A DNA stretch of 45,867 nt from NCBI GenBank assembly GCA_964594075.1, contig CAZQKW010000030.1:1-45867 (forward strand), read 5' to 3'. Position 1 is the stretch's first letter. Every line of letters begins with the position of its first letter. The notes beneath the pieces are model-generated. The model was not told the DNA's origin. It did no database searches and worked only from the letters and a program-made list of their open reading frames with translations. The stretch comes from CAZQKW01 sp964594075 (GTDB lineage: Bacteria > Desulfobacterota > WTBG01 > CAIYCZ01). Below, in pieces: positions 23,589 to 32,193 of this stretch. A program made the position numbers and the translations under genes.

Positions 23589-26060
23589 TTACCATTCCGA
23601 AGATTTTTCTAATTTTGAGCGCTGGTATGATTGCACCGACACAATGCTGTCCTGCAGTAGCTTCCTCGTGTAGCCAGGATTGTGTATGCCATAGCTGCGG
23701 TCATTCACAAACAGCTTGTAGTTCGTATAGGCATGCTCGAGGATTTTGTCCGGATCATCAAGAAACGGCACCGTGCCACCCTTGTGGCAGCGCGCGCATT
23801 TGCCCGGTTGATTAGCAGGCAGAAAGTCATGGTTGTTTCCCTTCAGCAGTGTGGAGAGCTCCGTAAGCAATCCCTTTACCTCGGTTTGCACGCCGTTGCG
23901 GTCAAAATTTATGAGGCCTGCATGGCAGCCCTGACACACCAGTATATTAAGCGTGTCATCCGGAGTGCCCGGTATCAGGTCGTCTCCGTAGTCGCGCATG
24001 CGTAAAGTATGGCCGCCGACTTTTCTAACCTGCTGGGCGTCCTTGTCCGCCACAGCAGCGCTCATGTGGCATACCACACATTTATCTTCTTGACGGTGTG
24101 GATTTTTCTCCCCTTCATAGGGTGAATAATCTTGACCAGAATAGTGATAGCCGTTGCCGACTTCTCCCGCGATTCCTTCAAGGATGGCATTCTGCCACTT
24201 CTCGTAATGGCAGGTATCGCAGGCATGGCCGGCAGAGCCGGTTCTAAGGCCATAAGGGTTGTCAGATTCAGCCCGGTGAGAATCATGGCATACGGAGCAT
24301 GAAATATTAGGCGCATCTCGGGGAATTTCCGGGAGGGCGTCGGCGGTATAGCGAAACTCCTGGAAAGGCTTTCCTGAATCAATAGCCCCAATATACCCTT
24401 GCGTATAATGGCAACGGTAGCACGATGTAATCCGACCGTCAGTCGGCTCATAATATCCAAAAGGCAAGGGGTCTGAATGATACGCCTTTTGTATTTCTGC
24501 AAATTGTTCGTGGCACTGGCCGCAAACGCCTGACCAGTAGCTTACCGAAAGTTTTGGATCGCCATTGTTGGCAACATGCACACTTCCCTTGCCATGGCAA
24601 CTTTGGCAGGTTGCGCCGCCGCGGCTCGCATGACCGGTGGCGAGATAACCCAGAGCTTTCTCAGCATGGCACACAGTGCAGCTTGCCGGGTCTGTCTGCT
24701 GCGCCACGGTTATGGCGAGACTTTTTTGCTGGCTTTTGGCGCCACGGTCATCGGTTACCGTCAACGTGGCAGTGTATGTCTCTCCAGTTTGCGCAGCCAG
24801 AGGAATTTGGAACGAAACATTCTCCGCGGTAATTGATGGCGTCAGCAGTGCCGATACATCGTTGCCGTGGGTATCCTTAAGCATCCATTCATAATCAAAG
24901 AGGGATGCCTTAAAATTGCCATTTTTATTGCCATATACATCAAATACCGGGGCATCAGGATTAAATTCTTCAGGTGAAAGCAAATTCATATCAACGGCAA
25001 ATCCGCGGAGGTACACCGTTGAGCCAGCAGTTACCGCAGATGCACCGCTGGTTGTCGCAAATAACATAGCGCTATCTATTAAAGGAAGCTCTGAGGGACC
25101 GGGAATGACGGAGGGAACCGCTTCTGGCGGCACATTTTCCGCAGTGAACTCTATTGATGCCTGACGCGCAGTTCCTGCATCATCTACTGCAAGCAGCGCA
25201 ACGGTATATTTTCCTAATGCGGGCACTATAAAGGTATAAACATTGCCAAAGAACCCCTCCTCTCCTAAGGGAACTGCACTCGCCGGTTGTTGCTGTTTTA
25301 GCCAGTAAAATTCCTTAAAGCCCTCGACGTTAGTGGCGGTTAAAAAGATCCGTGCCGGGGCTGTATAAGGACCTGGTTTGGGATTAAGTTTTGAGTCGGT
25401 TATAACAATCTCCGGCGCGCCAGTCTGCTCCAACGATTTTTGAAGCACAAAGCTTTGAAATTTTAATGTGCCCGCAGACGCAGCAACGTTCGCAAAAGCG
25501 CTCCGTACATACCCGTCCTTAACCGCGAGCATGGTATAGTGATCTTCATCCACATTATCAAAAAAATAGTATCCAAACCTGTTGGTGACTTGTGCATCAA
25601 GCGGGGTGAATTTGCCGCTGTCCTCTTTTCCCAGGACAACAACGGCATTGGACAGGGGCGTGCGCAGAAAAGAGAAAATTCTGCCGGATTCTTTAACCGT
25701 TCCAAAAATAACAGCCTTCTTTTTGAGCGGGATGAATACCTCCGTTTCTTCATTGGCCTTCACGGTTACAAATCCCGTTTCCCGCGTGATATATCCTTCA
25801 CGTTCAGCCCTGATCTGATAGTTTCTAAATGGGACTATTTCTTTTATAAGTGCTTCGCCCTTGATATTGGTCGAGCCAATATAATTATTAGGCGTAATGA
25901 GAACTTTTGCGCCGGACAACGGTCTGTTAGTATAAAAATCCCTGATTTTAATGTTGATGGTTCCCAGAAAGTTCTCGGCATTGCCGGCTGGCACAAAGAT
26001 TAGATGCATTAACAGAAATACACATAGCAACATCATGTGATAAAAATAATTTCGTTTCAT
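23589..26060 (-). CDS. Nine-heme c-type cytochrome with N-terminal beta-sandwich domains
   Basis: The 823-residue exported protein has a signal peptide (about residues 1-28). Two carboxypeptidase-regulatory-like domains (about 30-205) and Ig/PKD-like domains (to about 455) follow. The C-terminal region has nine CxxCH motifs: CTVCH, CQSCH, CGQCH, CYRCH, CSVCH, CDTCH, CVVCH, CQGCH and CARCH. The tail YGIHNPGYTRKLLQDS resembles the C-terminal ligand region of NrfA/OmcA-like multiheme proteins. It probably works in the periplasm or at the cell surface in electron transfer or nitrogen-oxide or metal reduction. GGGAG precedes the start. It may be the end of the stress operon upstream (gap 75 bases). 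Confidence 0.85.
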   Translation of the reverse strand: MKRNYFYHMMLLCVFLLMHLIFVPAGNAENFLGTINIKIRDFYTNRPLSGAKVLITPNNYIGSTNIKGEALIKEIVPFRNYQIRAEREGYITRETGFVTVKANEETEVFIPLKKKAVIFGTVKESGRIFSFLRTPLSNAVVVLGKEDSGKFTPLDAQVTNRFGYYFFDNVDEDHYTMLAVKDGYVRSAFANVAASAGTLKFQSFVLQKSLEQTGAPEIVITDSKLNPKPGPYTAPARIFLTATNVEGFKEFYWLKQQQPASAVPLGEEGFFGNVYTFIVPALGKYTVALLAVDDAGTARQASIEFTAENVPPEAVPSVIPGPSELPLIDSAMLFATTSGASAVTAGSTVYLRGFAVDMNLLSPEEFNPDAPVFDVYGNKNGNFKASLFDYEWMLKDTHGNDVSALLTPSITAENVSFQIPLAAQTGETYTATLTVTDDRGAKSQQKSLAITVAQQTDPASCTVCHAEKALGYLATGHASRGGATCQSCHGKGSVHVANNGDPKLSVSYWSGVCGQCHEQFAEIQKAYHSDPLPFGYYEPTDGRITSCYRCHYTQGYIGAIDSGKPFQEFRYTADALPEIPRDAPNISCSVCHDSHRAESDNPYGLRTGSAGHACDTCHYEKWQNAILEGIAGEVGNGYHYSGQDYSPYEGEKNPHRQEDKCVVCHMSAAVADKDAQQVRKVGGHTLRMRDYGDDLIPGTPDDTLNILVCQGCHAGLINFDRNGVQTEVKGLLTELSTLLKGNNHDFLPANQPGKCARCHKGGTVPFLDDPDKILEHAYTNYKLFVNDRSYGIHNPGYTRKLLQDSIVSVQSYQRSKLEKSSEW

Positions 26061-26135
26061 GACTGCTCCCTTACCATGCTTGTTGAAAGGACACGCTTAC
26101 TGTATCACCTTTTTAAATGTCCGTCGCCTTTGCAT

Positions 26136-26474
26136 TCACGACCGGATCATTACCAGCAGCATTTTAAATTGTTGAACTGCCTGCAGGGCATGAGGCTTAT
26201 TGGCTGGCATGATAATCATTTCACCAGCTTTTACCGGAATCGGGTTTCCGGAGATGGTTATAAGTGCTTCGCCGTCAAGAATATAAACCAGCGCATCAAA
26301 CGGCGCTGTGTGTTCACTTAAACCCTGTCCTCGGTCAAAGGCAAAGAGCGTGACAGTGCCGTTCTCTTTGCGGATTATTTCCTTGCTCACAACAGAGCCG
26401 CCCTGGTATTGCACAGCTTCACATAGAGGTATCGCCTTGCTATGAAGCTCATTATGCGGCGTGATGTTCGACAT
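26136..26474 (-). CDS. Small cupin-domain protein
   Basis: The 112-residue single cupin has both conserved motifs. HTAPFDALVYILDGEA provides the first ligand His and the GE end, and PVKAGEMIIMPANKPHAL provides the second His. GGAGG precedes the start. Small cupins of this type bind one metal and are common beside rubrerythrin and nitroreductase genes in anaerobes, but no reaction can be assigned. It follows the rubrerythrin-like gene by 57 bases. Confidence 0.8.
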   Translation of the reverse strand: MSNITPHNELHSKAIPLCEAVQYQGGSVVSKEIIRKENGTVTLFAFDRGQGLSEHTAPFDALVYILDGEALITISGNPIPVKAGEMIIMPANKPHALQAVQQFKMLLVMIRS

Positions 26475-26531
26475 ACGTTCCTCCGGTTCGATTCTATTTT
26501 GCTTGTCAAGGCAGTGTGGGCACTGTGTTAA

Positions 26532-27005
26532 TTAGCTGTGCCTGCTGTAATTGCTTTCATATAATTTTTCAAGACGCGCCAGATGATTGGTTTCTTCTTT
26601 GAGTAATTTTTTAAAGAGATGTTCCATGGGCGCATCAGCACAGTTAAACGCCATGGTTGCATAGAAAACAACGCTGCGTTTTTTATCAGTTATCGCATAC
26701 AGCAATACATCTGCCGGGGTTGAATTTTCATCCAGTGTTTTTTCTTCCCGGTGGTGTGGCAGCTTAACGATAACTTCATCTTTTGCGGTATCATCATGGA
26801 ATGAAAATGTTTCGCCAAACAGAGCTTTTTCCAGGGCGCATTTGTGATCAATTTCTTCAAGGGCGACTTGTTTTATAAGTTCTCGTGTCTGCGGGTCATG
26901 TGAAAGCTTATAGGCTTTCACATAGCTCTCAATAGATTTTTGCATGAGTTCAATGGCTTTTCGCAGTGCGCCTTCTCTCGTGTAGCAAATCTCTTGCATT
27001 TCCAT
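26532..27005 (-). CDS. Rubrerythrin-like ferritin-fold diiron protein
   Basis: The 157-residue protein forms a predicted four-helix bundle with ferritin-like metal motifs: EEIDHKCALEKALFGE (ExxDH) in the middle and KEETNHLARLEKLYE (EExxH) at the end. It lacks the C-terminal rubredoxin domain of classical rubrerythrin. Such proteins reduce peroxide or store iron in anaerobes. It lies in the hemerythrin-nitroreductase-cupin operon, which fits a stress-defence role. Confidence 0.75.
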   Translation of the reverse strand: MEMQEICYTREGALRKAIELMQKSIESYVKAYKLSHDPQTRELIKQVALEEIDHKCALEKALFGETFSFHDDTAKDEVIVKLPHHREEKTLDENSTPADVLLYAITDKKRSVVFYATMAFNCADAPMEHLFKKLLKEETNHLARLEKLYESNYSRHS

Positions 27006-27046
27006 GGCAGTCTTCCCCAGACAGAGGCAGTTATGATTCTCTCGTG

Positions 27047-27703
27047 CTACTCAGCTCCAAACCCCAGCCATCTGGCAATGTGGTCAACTGGCACGCGGGT
27101 TCTTTGAAACGTATTCAATAAAGAGTCTTTGACAGGATACCCGAGCGCTACACCCCCTACCAGTTCTCTGTCTTCAGAAATACCCAGATGTTTTTTAATA
27201 TCTTCTTCGCACACTACCGTTACCGTAAGCCAGCAGGTTCCCAAACCCCTTACATGTGCCGCAAGAAGAAAATTCTCAATGGCGGCAGCAATGCTGAGCC
27301 GATACTGGTGATCAGTTCGCTTATACGTAATAAAATAGACTCCGACCGGAGCAGTAAAAAAGCAGAGACTTTTTTGGAAAATATCATTGGGATCAACACC
27401 CCGCTGCCCGGCAGCCTCAAGCATGGCTGCAAAAATTTCCTGCTGGCGCTTTGCAAGCGGTTCAGGCGTTTCGCTGAAAGAATCATATGCCTGCATGCGC
27501 TCAGCAAAATGTTCAAGGGTTATCGCATTTACTTTTTCAAGTTCATTTCCTGTCAGGACGATGAATTCCCACGGCTGCTGATTGGTTGCGCTGGGAGCCC
27601 AGGTCGCAGCTTCCAGGCATTCCTTGATAAGTGCCTGAGGAGGACACTTTCTTTCAAATTCCCGTATGCTCCTTCTTGATTTAATGGCGTCTATGAAATC
27701 CAT
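27047..27703 (-). CDS. Nitroreductase-family FMN oxidoreductase
   Basis: The 218-residue protein begins with the family signature SRRSIREFERKCPP and has the FMN-contact stretch APSATNQQPWEFIVL. A later GLGTCWLT and a final GVALGYP region complete the fold. The family uses NAD(P)H and FMN to reduce nitro groups, quinones or related compounds. GGGGAC precedes the start, and the gene begins 16 bases after hemerythrin, so they are almost certainly co-transcribed. Confidence 0.9.
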   Translation of the reverse strand: MDFIDAIKSRRSIREFERKCPPQALIKECLEAATWAPSATNQQPWEFIVLTGNELEKVNAITLEHFAERMQAYDSFSETPEPLAKRQQEIFAAMLEAAGQRGVDPNDIFQKSLCFFTAPVGVYFITYKRTDHQYRLSIAAAIENFLLAAHVRGLGTCWLTVTVVCEEDIKKHLGISEDRELVGGVALGYPVKDSLLNTFQRTRVPVDHIARWLGFGAE

Positions 27704-27719
27704 TTGCTGTCCCCTACAA

Positions 27720-28262
27720 TCACAAATAAGCCGTTTTCAAACGGTTAATTATTTTATGAAATTTCGTTTGTCCGCATGCCCCAAATCGGTTTTTTTCAAA
27801 TTGCTTAAATGTGTGCGCTAAACTCTGCTTTATTTCCGGGAAAATATAGTTTTCAGCCAGCGAAAACAATACCTCCTCAGCATTAATATGGGCCTTAAGC
27901 AGGCCAATATATTCGCGCGCACTTTGGGTGAAATTTTTATCGTTATTGATATCCCATGGGTAATTCAATATTGCTTTGTTCATGGTGCCGATGAACGAGC
28001 GAGAAATAGTATGCACTGCACGCAATTCACCGATAGGCCCGCCCCCTTTGGGAACGCCCGCCTTTTCCATGGCGGGGAAAAGCATTTCTTCTTTAACCAG
28101 ATGACATTCGCCCACAAATGTGCTGAAGAACTCCACGACGGATTCAAGATGAACCTTTTTTATTATTTCGCCGTGTTCAATTTTTGCACAGATTTTTTCT
28201 AATATCTTCAGCATGCACTGGATGTCGCGATGTTCATTTTTGAGCTGTGCGGTCAGGTTCAT
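27720..28262 (-). CDS. Hemerythrin-domain (HHE) protein
   Basis: The 180-residue helical protein has the spaced diiron ligands of the HHE family: NEHRDIQ near residue 10, ECHLVKEEMLFP near 75, and AVHTIS and KAHINAEEVLF later. It resembles YtfE/DnrN-type and oxygen- or NO-binding hemerythrins, and is shorter than YtfE (about 220 residues). No ribosome site precedes the ATG and the region upstream is AT-rich, so the mRNA may be nearly leaderless. A perfect FNR-type site is centred 54 bases upstream. Confidence 0.85.
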   Translation of the reverse strand: MNLTAQLKNEHRDIQCMLKILEKICAKIEHGEIIKKVHLESVVEFFSTFVGECHLVKEEMLFPAMEKAGVPKGGGPIGELRAVHTISRSFIGTMNKAILNYPWDINNDKNFTQSAREYIGLLKAHINAEEVLFSLAENYIFPEIKQSLAHTFKQFEKNRFGACGQTKFHKIINRLKTAYL

Positions 28263-28308
28263 ATATTTTATATATCATAATTAATAATATAACGCCTTAT
28301 TCCCTTTG

Positions 28309-28322
28309 TTGACTTAAGTCAA
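28309..28322 (-). promoter_or_regulatory. FNR-type operator upstream of hemerythrin
   Basis: TTGACTTAAGTCAA is a perfect palindrome of the TTGAC-N4-GTCAA type. Candidate -10 boxes on the minus strand are TATTAT (28289-28284) and TATGAT (28279-28274), placing the site near -39 to -49, an activating position. Confidence 0.7.
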
Positions 28323-28719
28323 TGAAACGAAAAACAGATTTAGTAAAAAAATTTACATAGAATTTACCATCAATGAATTTGGACAGCTTGAATTGGTGGA
28401 GGATTCGCCTTTTGCCGGGCAGCCGGCAGGTTCAATACTTAAGATGACTCACAGCAGGACCAACTATGATGAAACAGTGCACGGCGGACCCGAGTGGCGC
28501 GATGTATTCCCTGAATCTGCAGCTCCCGGCACAATAGATTGTCCTGCAGATATTGCGCCCGATGGTGGGGACAGGGTAGTCAACCGTGAAGATCTCAAAC
28601 TGTTGCTCAGGCACTGGCGAAATGGATGGGGCGATCCGGCAGATATACATGACGACGGCATCGTGAACCGCAAAGATTTGTTTGCAGTTATTAGAGGGTG
28701 GGGGAAGTGTCCGGAATAA
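28318..28719 (+). pseudogene. Remnant of a secreted protein with a dockerin-like C-terminus
   Basis: An open frame runs from just after a stop at 28315-28317 to 28719 without a convincing start. The first possible ones are TTG 28393 and ATG 28444, neither with a good ribosome site. The end reads as paired calcium-loop-like repeats (GDRVVNREDLKLLLRHW and DDGIVNRKDLFAVIRGWGKCP) after a CPAD segment, typical of dockerin-like tails in Planctomycetota. The upstream part reads like protein (IYIEFTINEFGQLELVED) and looks like the last third of a lost gene. Acidic loop positions are partly eroded. A short real gene is less likely. Confidence 0.55.
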
Positions 28720-28762
28720 GCGAGGGGACACAATTGAAGGATTTTATTTGGTCTGCTGCAAA

Positions 28763-29452
28763 TTACGCGAGCCGGCGCTCGCCGCTGGCAAGTTCTTCCA
28801 GCCCCTCGCGATCACGGATTTTTATTGTGCGATGGCCGTCAGATTCAATCAAGTCTTCAGCGCTCATGCGGGCGAGAATACGAGAAAGGGTTTCTGGTAT
28901 TGTTCCCAGAAGACTTGCAAGCTGCGTTTTTGAAATGTCAAGGGTGAGATTTGAGGAACGATTTTTAGTTTCGCTCAGATAGAGAAGATAAGCAGAAAGC
29001 CTGCCGGGTACTTCTTTGAGCGAAAGATCTTCAATCAGGGCGGTGAAACGGCGCAGACGTTTGGACAAGACTGCCAGCATATTCAGCGCTAACGAGGGAT
29101 GCTTTTTAATAAGCTCAATAAAAGCAGACCGGGGGAAAAATAATATTTTGCTTTCCTCAAGAGTTTCGGCATGCGCGGGAAAGTGCTCGCCAGAAAAGAC
29201 CGGAACTTCACCGAACGGCTCTCCCGCCCCAAAAATATGCAGAATTTGCTCCTTGCCTTCATGGGAAAGCTTAAAGATTTTCACTCTGCCTGAAGAAACC
29301 ACATAAAAACCATTGCCCTCATCACCTTCGGAGAAGATTGTTTGTCCCCGCCGGTAGGTTCGTTCAATAACGATGGTTGATAATTGTCCAAGCTGGTCTT
29401 GTGTTAGGCCTTTAAAAAGCGGTATCGCGGCAATTTGTTTCAATAGTTCCAT
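28763..29452 (-). CDS. Crp/Fnr-family regulator without cysteines
   Basis: The 229-residue protein has an N-terminal cyclic-nucleotide-fold domain (FSEGDEGNGFYVVSSGRVKIF, FGEVPVFSGE), a dimer helix and a C-terminal winged helix. The recognition helix contains ETLSR, the same E-x-x-S-R contacts FNR uses to read TTGA/TCAA. There is no cysteine in the whole protein, so it cannot carry FNR's iron-sulfur cluster. Heme-based DNR/HcpR-type sensing is the likelier class. The ATG at 29452 follows AGAGGAG; an upstream frame to 29497 was rejected. Three matching operators lie nearby. Confidence 0.85.
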   Translation of the reverse strand: MELLKQIAAIPLFKGLTQDQLGQLSTIVIERTYRRGQTIFSEGDEGNGFYVVSSGRVKIFKLSHEGKEQILHIFGAGEPFGEVPVFSGEHFPAHAETLEESKILFFPRSAFIELIKKHPSLALNMLAVLSKRLRRFTALIEDLSLKEVPGRLSAYLLYLSETKNRSSNLTLDISKTQLASLLGTIPETLSRILARMSAEDLIESDGHRTIKIRDREGLEELASGERRLA

Positions 29453-29490
29453 AGGGCTATCTCCTCTGTGTTGCAAATTACCATTTACCG

Positions 29491-29504
29491 TTGACATAAG
29501 TCAA
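29491..29504. promoter_or_regulatory. FNR-type operator upstream of the regulator gene
   Basis: TTGACATAAGTCAA is an exact TTGAC-N4-GTCAA match 39 bases before the regulator's start codon on the minus strand. This is close enough to overlap its promoter, suggesting autorepression. Confidence 0.65.
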
Positions 29505-29594
29505 GGTGCAATAATTAGAAAAAAGTAAAGAAATGAATAGGTAAAGAGGCAAAAGGTGAAACGTAAAAAAAAAGAGGACAAAAAATGATGAGTT

Positions 29595-29608
29595 TTGACT
29601 TTGGTCAA
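29595..29608 (+). promoter_or_regulatory. FNR-type operator and hcp promoter
   Basis: TTGACTTTGGTCAA matches the other two sites. A -10 box TATGAT lies at 29630-29635, giving a start near 29642 and placing the operator centre at about -41. This is the classical class II activating position for FNR-type regulators. The hcp start codon follows at 29706. Confidence 0.75.
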
Positions 29609-29705
29609 GGTTAAACGACTAATCTGTAGTATGATATACTATATAAAAGCACAGGGAAGATTCGGAACCAAAGATTAATAATCATAAACACAGGAGGAAA
29701 GAATC

Positions 29706-31349
29706 ATGGCAGCAACAAGTATGTTTTGTTATCAGTGTGAACAAACGGCAAAGGGCGAAGGGTGCACCAAGGTCGGCGTGTGCGGTAAGGATGCCGATGT
29801 GGCAGCGCTTCAGGATCTGCTGGTGTATGCCTTGAAAGGGCTCTCGCAGGTCGCAGTAGAAGGACGCAAAGTCGGGGTGGTTGACCGGGAGGTCAATGTT
29901 TTTACGGTTAAGGCGCTTTTTTCAACCCTCACCAATGTGGACTTTGACGCGCAAAGGTTTGTGGAATTTATTAATAAATGTGTTGAGTTGCGGGAAAATC
30001 TAAAGAAAAAAGTAAAGGCGGCTGGCGGAAAAGTGGATTTCGGAAACGGCCCGGCAGCGTATCAACCGGCTAAAGATCTTGCCGGCCTGGTTGAACAGGG
30101 CACAAAGGTCGGATTGAAATCAGATCCCAGCATTGATCCTAACATTTTGTCCCTGCAGCATACCACGTTGTTTGGCATAAAGGGCGTTGCTGCGTATGCA
30201 GATCACGCGCAAATTCTTGGCCAGGAGGATGACAAGGTTTATGCGTATATTCATGAGGGACTGGCGGCGACGCTGAATAAAAACCTGACGCTGAACGACT
30301 GGGTCGGGCTTGCCTTGAAATGTGGTGAAATCAATATTCGCGCCATGGAACTTCTGGACGCTGGCAACACGGGCGCTTATGGGCATCCGGTTCCAACCAA
30401 AGTGCCGCTCGGAACCAAAAAAGGCAAGGCAATACTGGTCTCAGGGCATGATCTCAAAGACCTTGAAGAGTTGCTGAAACAGACACAAGGTACCGGCATA
30501 AATATTTACACTCACGGCGAAATGCTACCCGCGCACGGGTATCCCGGGCTGAAAAAATATTCCCATTTATACGGGCATTATGGAACTGCATGGCAGAATC
30601 AGATTAAAGAGTTTGCAAATTTTCCTGGCCCGATTGTTATGACCACCAACTGTATTCAGCGGCCAAAAGAAACATATTTACAAAGCATTTATACCTGCGG
30701 CGTTGTTGGCTGGCCGGGCGCGCCGCATATCAAAGATCGAAATTTCGCGCCCGTTATAAAGAAAGCGCAGGAAATGCCGGGTTTTGCGGCAGATACGAAC
30801 GGCAAATCAGTGATGGTGGGGTTTGCGAGAAACGCCGTGATGGGGGTTGCGGGAACGGTTATTGAAGCAGTCAAGAATAAGAAGATTCGGCATTTCTTTC
30901 TGGTCGCAGGGTGTGATGGTGCCAAACCCGGGCGCAATTATTATACCGAGTTTGTTGAAAAAGTTCCGCAAGATTGTGTGGTGCTGACGCTTGCCTGCGG
31001 CAAGTTCCGGTTCTTTGATAAGGAACTGGGTGATATTGGCGGTATTCCGCGGCTGCTTGATGTCGGCCAGTGCAATGATGCCTATTCGGCAGTCCAGATT
31101 GCGCTCGCGTTGGCTCAAGCATTTAATGTGAGCGTCAATGAATTGCCGCTATCCCTTATCCTTTCATGGTATGAGCAAAAGGCTGCAGCAATCCTTCTCT
31201 CGTTGCTGCATTTAGGCATAAAAAACATTCGCCTTGGGCCCAGCCTTCCGGCCTTTATTACGCCGGCAGTGCTTGATGTGCTGGTGAAGAATTTTAATAT
31301 CATGCCCATTTCAACGCCTGATCAGGATTTGAAGGCAATATTGGGATAA
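29706..31349 (+). CDS. hcp: Hydroxylamine reductase / hybrid cluster protein, class I
   Basis: The 547-residue protein has the N-terminal cluster motif CYQCEQTAKGEGCTKVGVC (C-x2-C-x8-C-x5-C), typical of class I Hcp from strict anaerobes. Later hybrid-cluster regions include GHDLKDLEELL, TTNCIQRP, AGCDGAKPGR, LTLACGKFRF and GQCNDAYSA. Hcp reduces hydroxylamine in vitro and acts in vivo as a nitric oxide reductase or protein S-nitrosylase. AGGAGG precedes the start. The FNR-type site at -41 ties its expression to the adjacent regulator. Confidence 0.97.
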   Translation: MAATSMFCYQCEQTAKGEGCTKVGVCGKDADVAALQDLLVYALKGLSQVAVEGRKVGVVDREVNVFTVKALFSTLTNVDFDAQRFVEFINKCVELRENLKKKVKAAGGKVDFGNGPAAYQPAKDLAGLVEQGTKVGLKSDPSIDPNILSLQHTTLFGIKGVAAYADHAQILGQEDDKVYAYIHEGLAATLNKNLTLNDWVGLALKCGEINIRAMELLDAGNTGAYGHPVPTKVPLGTKKGKAILVSGHDLKDLEELLKQTQGTGINIYTHGEMLPAHGYPGLKKYSHLYGHYGTAWQNQIKEFANFPGPIVMTTNCIQRPKETYLQSIYTCGVVGWPGAPHIKDRNFAPVIKKAQEMPGFAADTNGKSVMVGFARNAVMGVAGTVIEAVKNKKIRHFFLVAGCDGAKPGRNYYTEFVEKVPQDCVVLTLACGKFRFFDKELGDIGGIPRLLDVGQCNDAYSAVQIALALAQAFNVSVNELPLSLILSWYEQKAAAILLSLLHLGIKNIRLGPSLPAFITPAVLDVLVKNFNIMPISTPDQDLKAILG

Positions 31350-31356
31350 AAAAGCA

Positions 31357-31398
31357 GAATGTGGAATGCGGATTGAATGAATATCGCATTCCGCATTC
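31357..31398 (+). repeat. Imperfect hairpin between hcp and the HD gene
   Basis: GAATGtGGAATGCG (31357-31370) pairs with CGCATTCCgCATTC (31385-31398) with one G-U pair. It lacks a U-tract. It may be a small repetitive element or an mRNA-stabilising stem at the hcp 3' end. The extra GAATGC unit could mark a multicopy family. Confidence 0.45.
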
Positions 31399-31430
31399 CC
31401 AAATTCGCCATTGAGGACGGAGGACAGCGC

Positions 31431-32159
31431 ATGAAATGCCCCGGCCAGGATATGCGTTACTGGGGACCGGACGCAGTTTTTGAAGATAAATGTCCCCAGT
31501 GTGGGAGCAGTATAGAATTTTTCAAGGATGAATCCACCCGCAGGTGTAAACAGTGCGGCCATAAAATGGTCAACCCGCGAATGGATTTTGGCTGCGCGGC
31601 CTATTGCCCGTATGCTGAACAATGCCTCGGGGAATTGCCCCCTGAACTGCTTGCACAAAAAAAGGATTTATTAAAGGACCGGGTCGCCCTGGAGATGAAA
31701 CGCTATTTTGCCCAGGATTTCAAGCGCATCGGGCATGCCTCCAAGGTTGCGCGGTATGCCGAACAATTGGGTAAAGAAGAAAACGGAGACATGGCAGTTG
31801 TCCTGATTGCTGCGTATTTGCATGATATTGGGATCAAAGAAGCAGAACGAAAATACCAGAGCAATGAAGCCCCATATCAGGAACGGGAAGGTCCGCCTGT
31901 GGCGCGAGACATACTGCACAAGGTGGGCGCGCCGGAAAAACTTATCGCAGAAGTATGCGATATTATCGGGCATCATCACCACCCACGAGCAGAAGAAACT
32001 AATAATTTCAAGATTCTCTATGACGCCGACCTGATTGTAAATCTTGAAGAAATGCATAAGGAATCGCCTCTTGCGCCTGATAAAATTGCCGGCATTATAG
32101 AAAAATCTTTTCTTACCAGGGCTGGTAAAAATCTGGCACAAAAAATATTAATGAGCTGA
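31431..32159 (+). CDS. HD-domain phosphohydrolase with N-terminal zinc-ribbon-like region
   Basis: The 242-residue protein combines a cysteine-rich start and an HD domain. The start has CPQCGS and CKQCGH pairs plus a second cluster GCAAYCPYAEQC. The HD domain (about residues 85-235) contains RIGHASKVA, AAYLHDIG and IIGHHHHP, the metal ligands of HD hydrolases. The ATG at 31431 follows GGAGGAC. The family suggests hydrolysis of a nucleotide or cyclic nucleotide. Its position directly after hcp and before a ferredoxin suggests a role in the same response; the substrate is unknown. Confidence 0.75.
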   Translation: MKCPGQDMRYWGPDAVFEDKCPQCGSSIEFFKDESTRRCKQCGHKMVNPRMDFGCAAYCPYAEQCLGELPPELLAQKKDLLKDRVALEMKRYFAQDFKRIGHASKVARYAEQLGKEENGDMAVVLIAAYLHDIGIKEAERKYQSNEAPYQEREGPPVARDILHKVGAPEKLIAEVCDIIGHHHHPRAEETNNFKILYDADLIVNLEEMHKESPLAPDKIAGIIEKSFLTRAGKNLAQKILMS

Positions 32160-32193
32160 TTGATGATGGAGGAAAACTCACAGGAACAGCACC

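Noticed and set aside
24641..24670. TGGCAC string as a possible sigma54 promoter
   Set aside because: The spacing to the next TTGC is wrong and it lies inside the cytochrome coding sequence.
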